A stretch of 64,000 nt of DNA from Peteryoungia ipomoeae (lineage in GTDB: Bacteria > Pseudomonadota > Alphaproteobacteria > Rhizobiales > Rhizobiaceae). Where the stretch lies: the NCBI RefSeq assembly GCF_004912165.1, contig NZ_STGV01000005.1, positions 248,001-312,000 on the forward strand. Reading direction: 5' to 3'. The notes beneath the pieces were generated by a model. That model was not told where the DNA came from. It worked only from the letters and a program-made list of their open reading frames with translations, and made no database searches. Below are positions 1 through 8,681 of the stretch, in pieces (the first letter of the stretch is position 1; each line of letters begins with the position of its first letter). Position numbers and translations under genes: made by a program.

Positions 1-666
1 TTCGGTGGCGAAGGCGTGCTGAAGACCTGCCGTCTCGGCTATGACGGCAAGGGCCAGAAAGTCTTCCGCAAGGGCGACACATCAGACGACGCATTTGCCG
101 AACTCGGCAGTGTCCCGCTCATACTCGAAAGCTTCGTGCCTTTCGTCAGGGAAGTGTCGATCATCGCTGCCCGCAGCGCCTCGGGCGAGATCCGCTGCTA
201 CGACCCGACCGAAAACGTCCATCGGGGCGGCATTCTGCATACCTCGACGCTGCCGGCGGCCATCTCTGCCGAGACAGCCAACCTCGCACGTCAGTCCGCA
301 TCGAAGCTGCTGGACGGCCTCGGCTATGTCGGCGTCGTCGGCATGGAGTTCTTCGTTCTGCAAGACGGCAGCCTCGTCGCCAACGAATTTGCCCCGCGCG
401 TGCACAATTCCGGCCACTGGACGGAAGCAGCCTGCATCGTCTCGCAGTTCGAGCAGCATATCCGCGCCGTTGCCGGACTGCCGCTAGGCAACCCTGTGCG
501 TCACTCCGATTGCGTGATGACGAATCTCATTGGCGACGACATCGATTCTGTCCCTGCCTGGCTCGCAAAGAGCAATGTGCTGGTCCATCTCTACGGCAAG
601 ACCGAAGCGCGCGCAGGCCGAAAGATGGGTCATGTCACGCAAATCACGCCCCTGAGCGACCGATAA
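1..666 (+). CDS. purK: N5-carboxyaminoimidazole ribonucleotide synthase PurK, 5'-truncated
   Basis: This is the C-terminal ~221 residues of PurK, the ATP-grasp enzyme that carboxylates aminoimidazole ribonucleotide in purine biosynthesis. The frame is already open at base 1, so the N-terminus lies outside the window. Visible ATP-grasp elements are the glycine-rich start (FGGEGVLKT), GYDGKGQKVF, then GVVGMEFFVLQDG and ANEFAPRVHNSGHWT, the carboxylate/Mg-ligand block of the PurK family, followed by a typical small C-terminal domain. A GC-rich hairpin with T-run follows about 90 bp downstream. In relatives purE usually precedes purK, but that cannot be seen here. Confidence 0.93.
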   Translation, partial: FGGEGVLKTCRLGYDGKGQKVFRKGDTSDDAFAELGSVPLILESFVPFVREVSIIAARSASGEIRCYDPTENVHRGGILHTSTLPAAISAETANLARQSASKLLDGLGYVGVVGMEFFVLQDGSLVANEFAPRVHNSGHWTEAACIVSQFEQHIRAVAGLPLGNPVRHSDCVMTNLIGDDIDSVPAWLAKSNVLVHLYGKTEARAGRKMGHVTQITPLSDR

Positions 667-758
667 TCCCGTATTTTCAGTCGAACTCGTCGGCAAATTT
701 CGCTCTGCAGGTTGACATTGAGACATGCCTGAGGCTAATTGCCGCCAACTCTTCAGGG

Positions 759-780
759 GCGCGCCCACCGGCGCGCTTTT
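759..780 (+). terminator. Rho-independent terminator after purK
   Basis: A 7-bp all-GC stem (GCGCGCC with GGCGCGC) with loop CACC is followed directly by TTTT. It lies between purK and rpmJ and would end the pur transcript. Confidence 0.6.
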
Positions 781-837
781 GATTGTTTGAGATTACGGTG
801 GACGAACAGTTCCCCGGCATTGTTGTGGACCAGAAAA

Positions 838-963
838 ATGAAGATCAAGAACTCGCTGAAAGCGCTCAAGGCCCGTCATCGCGACAACCGTCTGGTTCGC
901 CGCAAGGGCCGCATCTACATCATCAACAAGCAGAACCCGCGCTTCAAGGCCCGCCAGGGCTGA
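838..963 (+). CDS. rpmJ: 50S ribosomal protein L36, Cys-less type
   Basis: This 41-residue basic protein begins [11 protein letters not shown] and ends NPRFKARQG, which is ribosomal protein L36 of the large-subunit RNA core. The zinc-binding Cys/His set of classical L36 is absent; the whole protein has no cysteine. It therefore belongs to the 'C-minus' L36 form, which many alphaproteobacteria carry. The ATG at 838 is chosen because upstream in-frame residues do not match the family. It appears monocistronic, between the purK terminator and the TPR gene. Confidence 0.95.
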   Translation: MKIKNSLKALKARHRDNRLVRRKGRIYIINKQNPRFKARQG

Positions 964-1074
964 TACTCCTGGGGCCCAGGCCCCATGGATGAATCCGGTC
1001 TGCCCGCCGAATTCGGCGTGTCGATGTCTAAAAATTGAGTTTGAAAGACGGCGCTAAGAGATTACGGTCTCTTC

Positions 1075-1782
1075 ATGCGCCGTTTTTCTTTGCGACTCCT
1101 CGCCACCTCATTGCTGATCACCCCAATGGCCCTCGCCGGCTGGAGCCATGCTGCGGCTGCCGAAGAGCCGATGCTCGATCAGCCCATGCCTTCGCCGCCA
1201 GCGGAAACCAGCCCACCGGTCATCGAAGGCCTGCCCAAGGCAACACCGGAAACCGCGATCGAGCGCATTCCGGCAAAGGATGCGATCAAGGCACCCGCAA
1301 AGCCGAAGAGCGTCGACGAACTCGTTGCAGAGCTGAAACGCACGCGAAGCCCGGAGGCTGCGCGCCAGGTCGCCAATACGCTGATGAACCGCTGGGGAAC
1401 CTCCACAAGCCCCACAGTCAATCTGCTGATGGAATGGTCGGCAAAGGCTGCGGGAGAAAAACGCAATGCCGCTGCACTTGATTTCCTCGATCAGGCAATC
1501 GTGCTGAAACCGGATTTTGCCGGCGCCTGGAATCAGCGGGCCACACTGCACTTCACCATGGGCAATTACCGCCGTTCGATCTCCGACATCGAGCGCGTGC
1601 TAGAACTGGAGCCAAGGCACTTTGGCGCGATAGCGGGCCTCGCCGGCATTTTGGGCGAACGCGGCAGCAAGGAAGCTGCACTTTCCGCCTGGCAACGCTA
1701 CCTCGACATCTTCCCGGCCGATCGGGAGGTGCAGAGCCGTGTCAGCACGCTGGCGGAAGAAATCGCCGGTCAGAGGACATAG
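1075..1782 (+). CDS. Exported TPR-repeat protein
   Basis: This 235-residue protein has a clear N-terminal signal peptide: a basic start (MRRFSLRLL), a hydrophobic core, and an Ala-rich cleavage region near residues 26-30. A Pro-rich stretch (about 35-80) follows. TPR-like helical repeats occupy about residues 130-225, with hallmarks such as AGAWNQRATLHFTMGNYRRS and a following A-rich helix. TPR domains bind protein partners, so this is probably a periplasmic or outer-membrane-associated scaffold of unknown partner. The start at 1075 has only a weak ribosome-binding site, but the signal peptide fits it. The specific role is unknown. Confidence 0.8.
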   Translation: MRRFSLRLLATSLLITPMALAGWSHAAAAEEPMLDQPMPSPPAETSPPVIEGLPKATPETAIERIPAKDAIKAPAKPKSVDELVAELKRTRSPEAARQVANTLMNRWGTSTSPTVNLLMEWSAKAAGEKRNAAALDFLDQAIVLKPDFAGAWNQRATLHFTMGNYRRSISDIERVLELEPRHFGAIAGLAGILGERGSKEAALSAWQRYLDIFPADREVQSRVSTLAEEIAGQRT

Positions 1783-1858
1783 TTGCCCAGCAGGCTTGAC
1801 GATTGGCGGACAGCGCCCGATTTGATCGCAAGCCCTGCCTGTAACCTGCGAGTTCCAT

Positions 1859-2920
1859 GTGTCCCTCTCCCTTCGCCTGAGCCTCGTTTTTCTCGCTGTT
1901 ATAATTCTCGTCCCGCTTGCTCTGGCCATCGCAACACACTTACGCGCCCGCGCAATCGAGGCGCGCTTTCCCAATATCGGCAGCCTGACGGATATCGGTG
2001 GCTTCAGCCTCAACGCCTTGCACATACCCGCAGGCCCTGAGGCGGATCTGCCGCCCATCGTGTTCATCCACGGCGCCTCAGGCAATCTGCGGGATCAGGC
2101 GGGTGCGTTTCTCGACCCTCTGCGCGGCCGGGCAGAACTCCTCTTCGTGGACCGTCCGGGGCATGGCTATTCCGAGCGCGGCGGCCCCGAGAATGACACG
2201 CCGGATGGCCAGGCCAATGCCATCGCCAAGCTTATGGACAAGAAGGGCATCAAGCGCGCGGTCATCGTCGGCCATTCCTTCGGTGGCGCGATCACCGCAA
2301 GCTTCGCTGTCCTGCATCCGGAAAAGGTTGAAGGCCTGGTCTTCCTGGCAGCCGCCACCCATCCCTGGCCGGGCGGGGTCGACTGGTATTATCACCTCGC
2401 CTCTGCCCCCGTGATCGGGCCGCTCTTCTGCCATACGCTCGCGCTGCATGCCGGCATGATGCGGCTGGATGCTGCAACCCATCATGTCTTTGCCCCCAAT
2501 CCACGCTCGCAGACCTATGTCGAAGAGACGGGCCCTGCCCTGGTGCTGCGGCCGTCCAGCTTTCGCGCCAACGCAACGGATGTGGCCGGCCTGCATGATT
2601 ACGTCACGACATTCTCGCCCCGCTACCGCGAGATCGACAAGCCGACAGTCGTGATCACCGGCGACAGCGACGAGATCGTGCTGGAAGAGATCCACTCCCG
2701 CGGCCTTGCCCGCGATATCGCAGGCTCTGAACTGGTCTGGATCGAAAATCTCGGACACAAGCCCGATTATGTCGTCACCGATATCGCCATCGCTGCCATC
2801 GAGACGGTTGCGGGGATCAAACGCGATCTGCAAGCCATGGCGCGCGCCATCGAGCCGGTGCTTGCGGCAAGTCGGGTGGAGCCTGGCGGCAAGGCTCCTT
2901 CACTGCAGGCTGGCCAGTAG
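1859..2920 (+). CDS. Membrane-anchored alpha/beta hydrolase
   Basis: This 353-residue alpha/beta-hydrolase-fold protein begins at a GTG codon. Residues 2-25 form a hydrophobic anchor or signal. Fold landmarks are the oxyanion strand-loop IVFIHGASGN, the nucleophile elbow VGHSFGG (Ser), the acid in VITGDSDEIV and the catalytic His in ENLGHKPDY, so the triad is complete. The substrate cannot be inferred; relatives include esterases and haloperoxidase-like enzymes. It converges with pyk, and a shared hairpin lies between them. An ATG at 1857 is in another frame, so GTG is the likely start. Confidence 0.82.
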   Translation: MSLSLRLSLVFLAVIILVPLALAIATHLRARAIEARFPNIGSLTDIGGFSLNALHIPAGPEADLPPIVFIHGASGNLRDQAGAFLDPLRGRAELLFVDRPGHGYSERGGPENDTPDGQANAIAKLMDKKGIKRAVIVGHSFGGAITASFAVLHPEKVEGLVFLAAATHPWPGGVDWYYHLASAPVIGPLFCHTLALHAGMMRLDAATHHVFAPNPRSQTYVEETGPALVLRPSSFRANATDVAGLHDYVTTFSPRYREIDKPTVVITGDSDEIVLEEIHSRGLARDIAGSELVWIENLGHKPDYVVTDIAIAAIETVAGIKRDLQAMARAIEPVLAASRVEPGGKAPSLQAGQ

Positions 2921-2927
2921 CGCAAAC

Positions 2928-2950
2928 GAAAAAGCCGCCCGAAGGCGGCT
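2928..2950 (-). terminator. Terminator for pyk (minus strand)
   Basis: A stem AGCCGCC/GGCGGCT with a 4-base loop is followed on the minus strand by TTTTTCG. It lies 26 bp beyond the pyk stop codon, in the convergent gap with the hydrolase gene, and may also end that transcript. Confidence 0.7.
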
Positions 2951-2975
2951 CTCGTAACAATTGAAGGAACGGGAA

Positions 2976-4415
2976 TCAGATCCCGGTCTGGCCATCAGAG
3001 CCGATATAGGCAATGCGCAGCATATTGGTCGAGCCCGGCGTGCCGAGCGGTACACCGGCAGACATGATGATGCGGTCGCCCGGCTTGCCGAAACCTTCTT
3101 CAACGGCGATACGGCAGGCACGGTTGACCATGTCGTCGAGATCGGTCGGCTCCGACGAGACCACGCAATGCAGACCCCAGACGACCGACAGACGGCGCGC
3201 GGTCTGGATAACCGGCGACAGCGCCAGAACCGGCACTTCAGGACGCTCACGCGAGGCGCGCAGGCCGGTATTGCCCGACGAGGTGTAGCAGACGATCGCC
3301 TGCAGGCGGAGCGTTTCGGCGATCTGGCGGGCAGCCAGCGAAATCGCGTCCGCACCGGTTGCTTCCGGCTGGGCGCGCTGGGCGTAGATGATGCCCGGAT
3401 AGTGCGGCTCGCGCTCGACCGTCTCAGCAATCGACGCCATGGTCGCGACGGCTTCGACCGGATACTGGCCGGAGGCCGATTCGGCGGAAAGCATGATCGC
3501 ATCGGCACCTTCGAAGACGGCGGTCGCAACGTCGGACACTTCAGCGCGTGTCGGGACGGGAGCCGTGATCATCGATTCGAGCATCTGAGTCGCGACCACG
3601 ACAGGCTTGCCCTCGCGGCGGCAGGCGCGGATCAGCTGCTTCTGGATACCGGGAACGCGTTCAAGCGGCATTTCCACGCCAAGGTCACCGCGCGCAACCA
3701 TCAGTGCGTCGGACAGCGCGATGATCTCGTCGATTCGCTCGATGGCCTGCGGCTTTTCGATCTTCGACATCAGGCCGACGCGACCCTTGGCAATCTTGCG
3801 CACTTCGGCGAGATCTTCCGGACGCTGGATGAAGGACAACGCCACCCAGTCGACATCGTTGACGGCGAGAACGGCGTCGAGGTCGGCGCGGTCCTTGTCG
3901 GTCAGAACGCCGGTGGCGAGAATGGTGTCAGGCAGGCTCACGCCCTTGCGGTCGGAGATCTTGGTGCCCGAAACGACTGTGGTGACGATGCTTTTGCCAT
4001 CGCACTTTTCAGCCTTCAGATGCAGCTTGCCGTCATCGATCAGCAGCCGATCGCCGGGCTTTACCGATTCCAGGATTTCCGGATGCGGCAGGTAGACGCG
4101 GGTCGTATCGCCAGGCGCCTCGTTGTTGTCGAGCGTGAAGGTTTGTCCCGGCTTCAGTTCGACCGTGGTGTCGGCAAACTTGCCAACGCGCAGCTTCGGA
4201 CCCTGAAGGTCTGCGAGAATACCGATCGGCCGACCACAGGCGGCCTCGACGCTGCGGATACGCTGAACCAGGCTACGCATCACATCATGGCTGGCATGGC
4301 TCATATTGATGCGGAAAAGATCAGCGCCAGCTTCGTGCAGCTTGCGGATCATCGCCTCGTCGGAGGAGGCGGGACCGAGGGTTGCGAGGATCTTTACTTT
4401 GCGGTTGCGCTTCAT
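2976..4415 (-). CDS. pyk: Pyruvate kinase
   Basis: A full-length 479-residue pyruvate kinase catalysing phosphoenolpyruvate plus ADP to pyruvate plus ATP, the last step of glycolysis. Family marks are MKRNRKVKILATLGPASS at the N-terminus, FRINMSHAS, the active-site segment GLMSKIEKPQAI (catalytic Lys) and VARGDLGVEMP (Mg2+ Glu/Asp ligands). A C-terminal domain with ALSPVIQTARRLSVVWG follows. Its ATG overlaps the stop codon of the upstream DUF1036 gene (ATGA), suggesting translational coupling. A minus-strand terminator follows the gene. Confidence 0.97.
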   Translation of the reverse strand: MKRNRKVKILATLGPASSDEAMIRKLHEAGADLFRINMSHASHDVMRSLVQRIRSVEAACGRPIGILADLQGPKLRVGKFADTTVELKPGQTFTLDNNEAPGDTTRVYLPHPEILESVKPGDRLLIDDGKLHLKAEKCDGKSIVTTVVSGTKISDRKGVSLPDTILATGVLTDKDRADLDAVLAVNDVDWVALSFIQRPEDLAEVRKIAKGRVGLMSKIEKPQAIERIDEIIALSDALMVARGDLGVEMPLERVPGIQKQLIRACRREGKPVVVATQMLESMITAPVPTRAEVSDVATAVFEGADAIMLSAESASGQYPVEAVATMASIAETVEREPHYPGIIYAQRAQPEATGADAISLAARQIAETLRLQAIVCYTSSGNTGLRASRERPEVPVLALSPVIQTARRLSVVWGLHCVVSSEPTDLDDMVNRACRIAVEEGFGKPGDRIIMSAGVPLGTPGSTNMLRIAYIGSDGQTGI

Positions 4416-4921
4416 CAGTTCTGGCTTTCCTGGGTGCCCGACGAATCGGACAGCTGGACCATCCAGCTCCCCTGCCTGCCGGTGTCATATTCCTTGAATC
4501 CCATCTGCTGATAACCGCGCGCAAAGCAGTCCTTCACGCCAACGATCTTGAACTCGTTTTCGGCGACACACATGTTGATGTCCCCGGCCCAACGGCCACC
4601 GCGAGCGGCATCCTCAGCATAGAGATAGTAATAGCGCGATTGCAGTTCGCCTTCGATCAGGGTGGCACAGGTACCAGCCGGAACCTGCCACCAACCTTCC
4701 GTAATCCACCCCTCTTCAGCCCGATAGCCGACGGCGACGCCGACTAGATTGGGCGTACCATTGCAGACCCTGAATTCGGCATGCGCAGCAGTGGCCGAAA
4801 GAAGGGGAACGAACAACGCGCCCGCAATGAGGAAAGGGGTAAGAAAACGCGCGGCGACGCGGTTGCAAGTCTGTCGGATTTGCTTCTGCACGATTGCCGC
4901 CGGAACTCCAAAAATGCGCAT
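4415..4921 (-). CDS. DUF1036 exported protein
   Basis: This 168-residue protein matches DUF1036 by eye: FRVCNGTPNLVGVAVGYR, GWITEGWWQVPAGTC, then YYYLYAEDA, an ARG-W-GD region and a CFARGY motif near the end. The N-terminus carries a basic region and hydrophobic segment ending in AHA, a likely signal peptide placing it in the periplasm or outside. Several cysteines (VCNG, GTCA, NMCV, DCFA) could form disulfides. Its stop codon overlaps the pyk start, forming a two-gene operon. Molecular function is not known for this family. Confidence 0.88.
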   Translation of the reverse strand: MRIFGVPAAIVQKQIRQTCNRVAARFLTPFLIAGALFVPLLSATAAHAEFRVCNGTPNLVGVAVGYRAEEGWITEGWWQVPAGTCATLIEGELQSRYYYLYAEDAARGGRWAGDINMCVAENEFKIVGVKDCFARGYQQMGFKEYDTGRQGSWMVQLSDSSGTQESQN

Positions 4922-5106
4922 GGGATGCCTTCTTGCGATGCTGGCCAGAGAATGTCAACGCAACTCTAATCGATTATATTTACCGCCCCCGGCCAGTCCT
5001 GGGACCTTCATGTTTGATCTTGGCACAAACGTGACGGCCATGAAAGCTTGCGCTCCCCCATTCCCCATGCGATCAAGCCCTCACCTCCTGAATTGGCTTT
5101 CCCGAG

Positions 5107-5916
5107 ATGACCGACACCCCTGTTTTCGAGATTATAGACGGTCGCTATGACAGCGGCTTGTTGTTACTCGCCGATCACGCGACGAATTTTATACCGCCCC
5201 GGTATCACAAGTTAGGCCTGCCCGACAGCGCCTTTGGTCGTCACATTGCCTATGACATCGGCATAGAGCCTTTGACGCGCCAGCTGGCAAAACGCCTGGG
5301 CGCACCCGCCGTCATGTCGCGTTTTTCCCGCCTGTTGATCGATCCGAATCGCGGCGAAGACGATCCGACCATCATCATGCGGATCTCGGATGGCGCCATC
5401 ATTCCCGGCAATCATCCAATCAGCCCGGACGAGTGGCAACATCGGATCGAGACCTATCACCGGCCCTATCACGCAGCGATCTCTCAGACGATCGACAGAA
5501 TCGCGAAGGCAACGGGCGAGGCGCCGCTGGTGCTCTCGCTTCATTCCTATACGCCAGCCTGGAAGGGTGTCGCCAGACCATGGCACGCGGCCGTGCTCTG
5601 GGATACCGATGACCGCGCCGTCCATCCGCTGATCAATGACTTGTCTCAGGCAGGCGATGTTCTCGTGGGAGACAACGAACCCTATGACGGCGCGCTGAAG
5701 GGCGACACCCTGTATCGCCACTGCATGACGACAGGCATCCCGCATGCGCTTCTGGAAGTGCGTCAGGATCTGATTGCGGACGATGCCGGTGTCGAGGCCT
5801 GGGCCAAGCGGCTCGAACCGATCTTCAAGCGCCTCAATGCCGACCCGAAGCTGCACGAATATCGTGTCCACGCGTCTCGTACCGGCGCCTACCCTGCCGC
5901 GACCACCACGTCTTGA
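5107..5916 (+). CDS. N-formylglutamate amidohydrolase family protein (copy 1)
   Basis: This 269-residue protein belongs to the N-formylglutamate deformylase/amidohydrolase family, which hydrolyses N-formyl-L-glutamate or related N-acyl amino acids. Visible marks are LLLADHATNFIP, HIAYDIG, SRLLIDPNRGEDDPTII, VLSLHSYTPAW and the C-terminal LLEVRQDLI. These supply the expected His/Asp/Glu/Arg residues. It starts a small cluster with the DUF1244 gene, which begins 11 bp downstream. No hut genes lie next to it, so the physiological substrate is uncertain. A second, divergent member is at 45205-46080. Confidence 0.85.
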   Translation: MTDTPVFEIIDGRYDSGLLLLADHATNFIPPRYHKLGLPDSAFGRHIAYDIGIEPLTRQLAKRLGAPAVMSRFSRLLIDPNRGEDDPTIIMRISDGAIIPGNHPISPDEWQHRIETYHRPYHAAISQTIDRIAKATGEAPLVLSLHSYTPAWKGVARPWHAAVLWDTDDRAVHPLINDLSQAGDVLVGDNEPYDGALKGDTLYRHCMTTGIPHALLEVRQDLIADDAGVEAWAKRLEPIFKRLNADPKLHEYRVHASRTGAYPAATTTS

Positions 5917-5926
5917 GGAGCTGACC

Positions 5927-6232
5927 ATGACATTGCCGACCAAAGACGAGCAGACCGAACTCGAAGCCGCGGCCTTTCGCCGCCTGGTATCGCATCTGCG
6001 CAATCGGGCCGATGTCCAGAACATCGATCTGATGAACCTGGCGGGCTTCTGCCGCAACTGTCTGTCCAACTGGTATCTCGACACCGCCCGTGAGAAGGGC
6101 CTCGACCTGACCAAGGACGAAAGTCGCGAGATCATCTACGGCATGTCCTATGAGCAGTGGAAGTCTGAGCATCAACGCGAAGCCACGCCTGAGCAGCAAC
6201 AGGCCTTCGAAAAGAACCGCCCACAGGAATGA
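5927..6232 (+). CDS. DUF1244 family protein
   Basis: This 101-residue small protein matches the DUF1244 family, with FRRLVSHLRNR, the motif LMNLAGFCRNCLSNWY and the C-terminal GMSYEQWKSEHQ. The two neighbouring cysteines in FCRNC suggest metal or redox chemistry, but no function is established. The ATG at 5927 is chosen because GAGGAG lies 6 bp upstream and the longer open frame overlaps the amidohydrolase gene. It follows that gene by 11 bp and is likely co-transcribed with it. Confidence 0.88.
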   Translation: MTLPTKDEQTELEAAAFRRLVSHLRNRADVQNIDLMNLAGFCRNCLSNWYLDTAREKGLDLTKDESREIIYGMSYEQWKSEHQREATPEQQQAFEKNRPQE

Positions 6233-6319
6233 GCGTGGCGCTTTGCTCTTGACGTCGCGCCTTGTTCGCGGCACCTGAGCGCCACCAAACAGTCTATCCC
6301 GAAATGAAGGAGAATGCCC

Positions 6320-6586
6320 ATGTCTGATGCCGCCCACGGCGTCGCCCGCGACCAGCTCCGCGCCTTCGTTGAGCGCATCGAGCGCCTTGAAGAAGAAAAG
6401 AAGACGATCGCAGACGACATCAAGGACGTCTACGGCGAAGCCAAGTCCATGGGCTTTGACACCAAGATCCTGAAGAAGGTCATCGCGCTGCGCAAGAAGG
6501 ACGATCAGGAGCGGATGGAAGAAGATCTGATCCTCGACACCTATCTGCACGCCCTCGGCATGATCGAAAGCCCGCCGGAAGGCTGA
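6320..6586 (+). CDS. gapR: GapR-type nucleoid-associated protein (DUF2312)
   Basis: This 88-residue, highly helical, charged protein belongs to DUF2312. The Caulobacter member GapR binds overtwisted AT-rich DNA and assists gyrase and topoisomerase IV. Here a coiled-coil N-terminal half ([16 protein letters not shown]) is followed by the DNA-binding half containing [17 protein letters not shown]. Start choice: AAGGAG at 6307-6312 sits 7 bp before the ATG at 6320. An in-frame ATG at 6314 is too close to that site. A strong terminator follows. Assigned to GapR by family resemblance and length. Confidence 0.9.
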   Translation: MSDAAHGVARDQLRAFVERIERLEEEKKTIADDIKDVYGEAKSMGFDTKILKKVIALRKKDDQERMEEDLILDTYLHALGMIESPPEG

Positions 6587-6610
6587 TCGCTGAAGACAGG
6601 ATCAAAAATA

Positions 6611-6637
6611 AACCCGCCTCTCGGCGGGTTTCTTTTT
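6611..6637 (+). terminator. Terminator after gapR
   Basis: An 8-bp stem AACCCGCC/GGCGGGTT with loop TCTC is followed by TTTCTTTTT. It separates gapR from the convergent DUF882 gene. Confidence 0.85.
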
Positions 6638-6658
6638 ATCAAGTTTTCAGTGTCCAGA

Positions 6659-8494
6659 TCAGGGATTACCGAAGCGGGTGGGATCGATGGTCGTCGCATC
6701 GAGGCGGAAGCCTTCCGGAACCGTTGCCGGCGCCGACAGCGTGCGCGACATGACGCGCGAGGCCTTGCCCGGCTTGGCGGCTGACGCCTCGAAACGGCCC
6801 TGGCTCATCGCCCACTTCTCCAGCATGGTCTTTGTCAAAGCCGCGCCACCATACATCGCCAGGTGGGCGCGCTCGGCTTCTTCCTGGCCCGGGCGACCAC
6901 CTTTTACGGGGACGGCCGGATCGGCTGCAACCGACTTTGCCTCGGGAGCATCGAAACCATCACCCAGACGTGCAGCCGAAGTCTGGCGCTCAGGAGGAGC
7001 GATCGAGGCCACTTCGGTCGGACGCTGACCAGGCTGCGGCGCCTTGACGATCGGTGAGTTCGCCCGCATCTGCGGCACGGCCGTCACCGGCTCCTGCATG
7101 CCATTGCTATCTTCCAGCGCCTGCGCCGCTTCTGGGGACAGAATCGCCTGCTCGACTTCATCGACTTCGGCTTCCGTATCGGCCTGCGCACCGGACAGCA
7201 GCGCTTCGGCAACCGCCGGCCTGTTTGCCGGAACCGGCACGGCACCATCGTTGTAGCTGGCCAACAGGGCCTGAACGCTCGGGTCGATCGATGCGGTCAT
7301 GACATTCGATGCATCGCCGGGGGCGTTACGCGGACCAAGCAGGTTTGGCACCGGCACGGCAATTTCGGCAAGATCGGTAAACTCGCTCGCCTGCGGCTCC
7401 GCAACCTGCGGCGTCGCCGATGCGACCTGCTGCAGGGCTTCACCCGCAGCGTTGCGTGGCGGCTGATAGAGCGCGACGGCAAGGCTGCTGTCAGCCGAGC
7501 GAAGGGCGGGGCGAGAACCAGGAACGGGAGCATTCACGCCGGGCAATGCTTCCGCAACCATAGCAGGCTCGCTCGCCGTAACCACAGATGGGGCTGCCGG
7601 CGCCGGCTCCTGCCTTTGCGGCTGCGAAGCGACAGCCGGGCGCTGCGGGGCCTCGGGCACGTCTTCGGCCTCATCCTCGTCGCCACCGCGGAACAGCATC
7701 GCCAAGAGATTGCGGCGCTTGCCTGTCGTCTTTTCCTCGGCGACCATCACCGTATTGCCGCTGGCCAGACGTCGCTTGTATTCCGCCATAGCCTGCTGGT
7801 AACCGGGCAAAGGCTTGCCATCGGAGGGAATGTGCACGGTCTTGCCGTCCGGGAAAAGGCGCACGAGATCCTGGCGGTTCATCCGTGGCCATGCGCGGAC
7901 ACCGGCGACATCCATATGAACAAAGGGCGAGCCGGAGTTCGGGTAATAGCCAACACCACCCGCCTGCATCTTCACGCCAATCTCGCGCAGGCGCTTGAGC
8001 GGAACACCGGGGATGTAAAAGTCCATCGCCGTGCCTTCCATGTGCTGGCTTTCCTTCGCCACGCCCTTGGAGCGCGACCGCAGCATGGAATTGGTGGCCG
8101 GCGAACGATAACCGGATACGGCCTTGATATAACCCGTCGCCTTCGACTGGCGATAGACTTCCCACACGAGGTCGAAGAGCCGCGGATCCATCTTCGTCGG
8201 CTCATTGCGGCGCCAGTCGCGCAGGATGTAGTTGAGCTGCTTCAGACCTTTGGCGTCATAGCGACCGTTGCGCTTGAAGGTAATTGAAGCGCGTTCGCCG
8301 GTATGCACGAATTCGATATTGAGGGTTCGGGTCTCGGCGCGAGCCTGACCGGCAGCACACAGTGTGACGACGGAAATCAGCAATGCTGCAAAAAGCACCG
8401 AGAAAAGACGCGTCGCAAGAAACGGCGCCGGGTCAGTGTGCTTTATGTGCGCGCCGTCATATTGGAGCACACTGTTTTCTCGCGATGCCTGCAA
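6659..8494 (-). CDS. DUF882 / YcbK-type murein peptidase homologue with long Ala/Pro-rich tail
   Basis: This 611-residue exported protein has residues 1-53 with a hydrophobic segment and an AQARA cleavage-like site. Residues ~55-225 form the DUF882 (YcbK/MepK-like, peptidase M15A) domain: KAVSGYRSPATN, then SQHMEGTAMDFYI and FVHMDV, which supply the His/Asp/His metal ligands. The family is associated with peptidoglycan processing. The remaining ~380 residues are low-complexity Ala/Pro/Glu-rich with a conserved-looking C-terminal end near MLEKWAMSQGRFEAS. The start is a TTG with GGGGA about 7 bp upstream; a GTG eight codons later is possible. Confidence 0.83.
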   Translation of the reverse strand: MQASRENSVLQYDGAHIKHTDPAPFLATRLFSVLFAALLISVVTLCAAGQARAETRTLNIEFVHTGERASITFKRNGRYDAKGLKQLNYILRDWRRNEPTKMDPRLFDLVWEVYRQSKATGYIKAVSGYRSPATNSMLRSRSKGVAKESQHMEGTAMDFYIPGVPLKRLREIGVKMQAGGVGYYPNSGSPFVHMDVAGVRAWPRMNRQDLVRLFPDGKTVHIPSDGKPLPGYQQAMAEYKRRLASGNTVMVAEEKTTGKRRNLLAMLFRGGDEDEAEDVPEAPQRPAVASQPQRQEPAPAAPSVVTASEPAMVAEALPGVNAPVPGSRPALRSADSSLAVALYQPPRNAAGEALQQVASATPQVAEPQASEFTDLAEIAVPVPNLLGPRNAPGDASNVMTASIDPSVQALLASYNDGAVPVPANRPAVAEALLSGAQADTEAEVDEVEQAILSPEAAQALEDSNGMQEPVTAVPQMRANSPIVKAPQPGQRPTEVASIAPPERQTSAARLGDGFDAPEAKSVAADPAVPVKGGRPGQEEAERAHLAMYGGAALTKTMLEKWAMSQGRFEASAAKPGKASRVMSRTLSAPATVPEGFRLDATTIDPTRFGNP

Positions 8495-8681
8495 CTCTAT
8501 CCCCGTAAGAAAGACTTAGGTCCCACGCCACCTGAAATGAACGCCAAATGCGGTCTTAGCATGGCAACTGCGCCACAGCCGCACAAGCGCTTCATATACG
8601 GTGAACGCTTGCCTAACAAGTAGTTAGCCTTGATAGGTGATTAAGCTTACCCGGGAGTTAACACCATCGCGTTGATGCGGA

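Noticed and set aside
970..985. TGGGGC/GCCCCA hairpin after rpmJ
   Set aside because: Short stem, no T-run, and too little support to call a terminator.
2961..4511. 516-codon open frame antisense to pyk
   Set aside because: Antisense shadow of an unambiguous pyruvate kinase gene.
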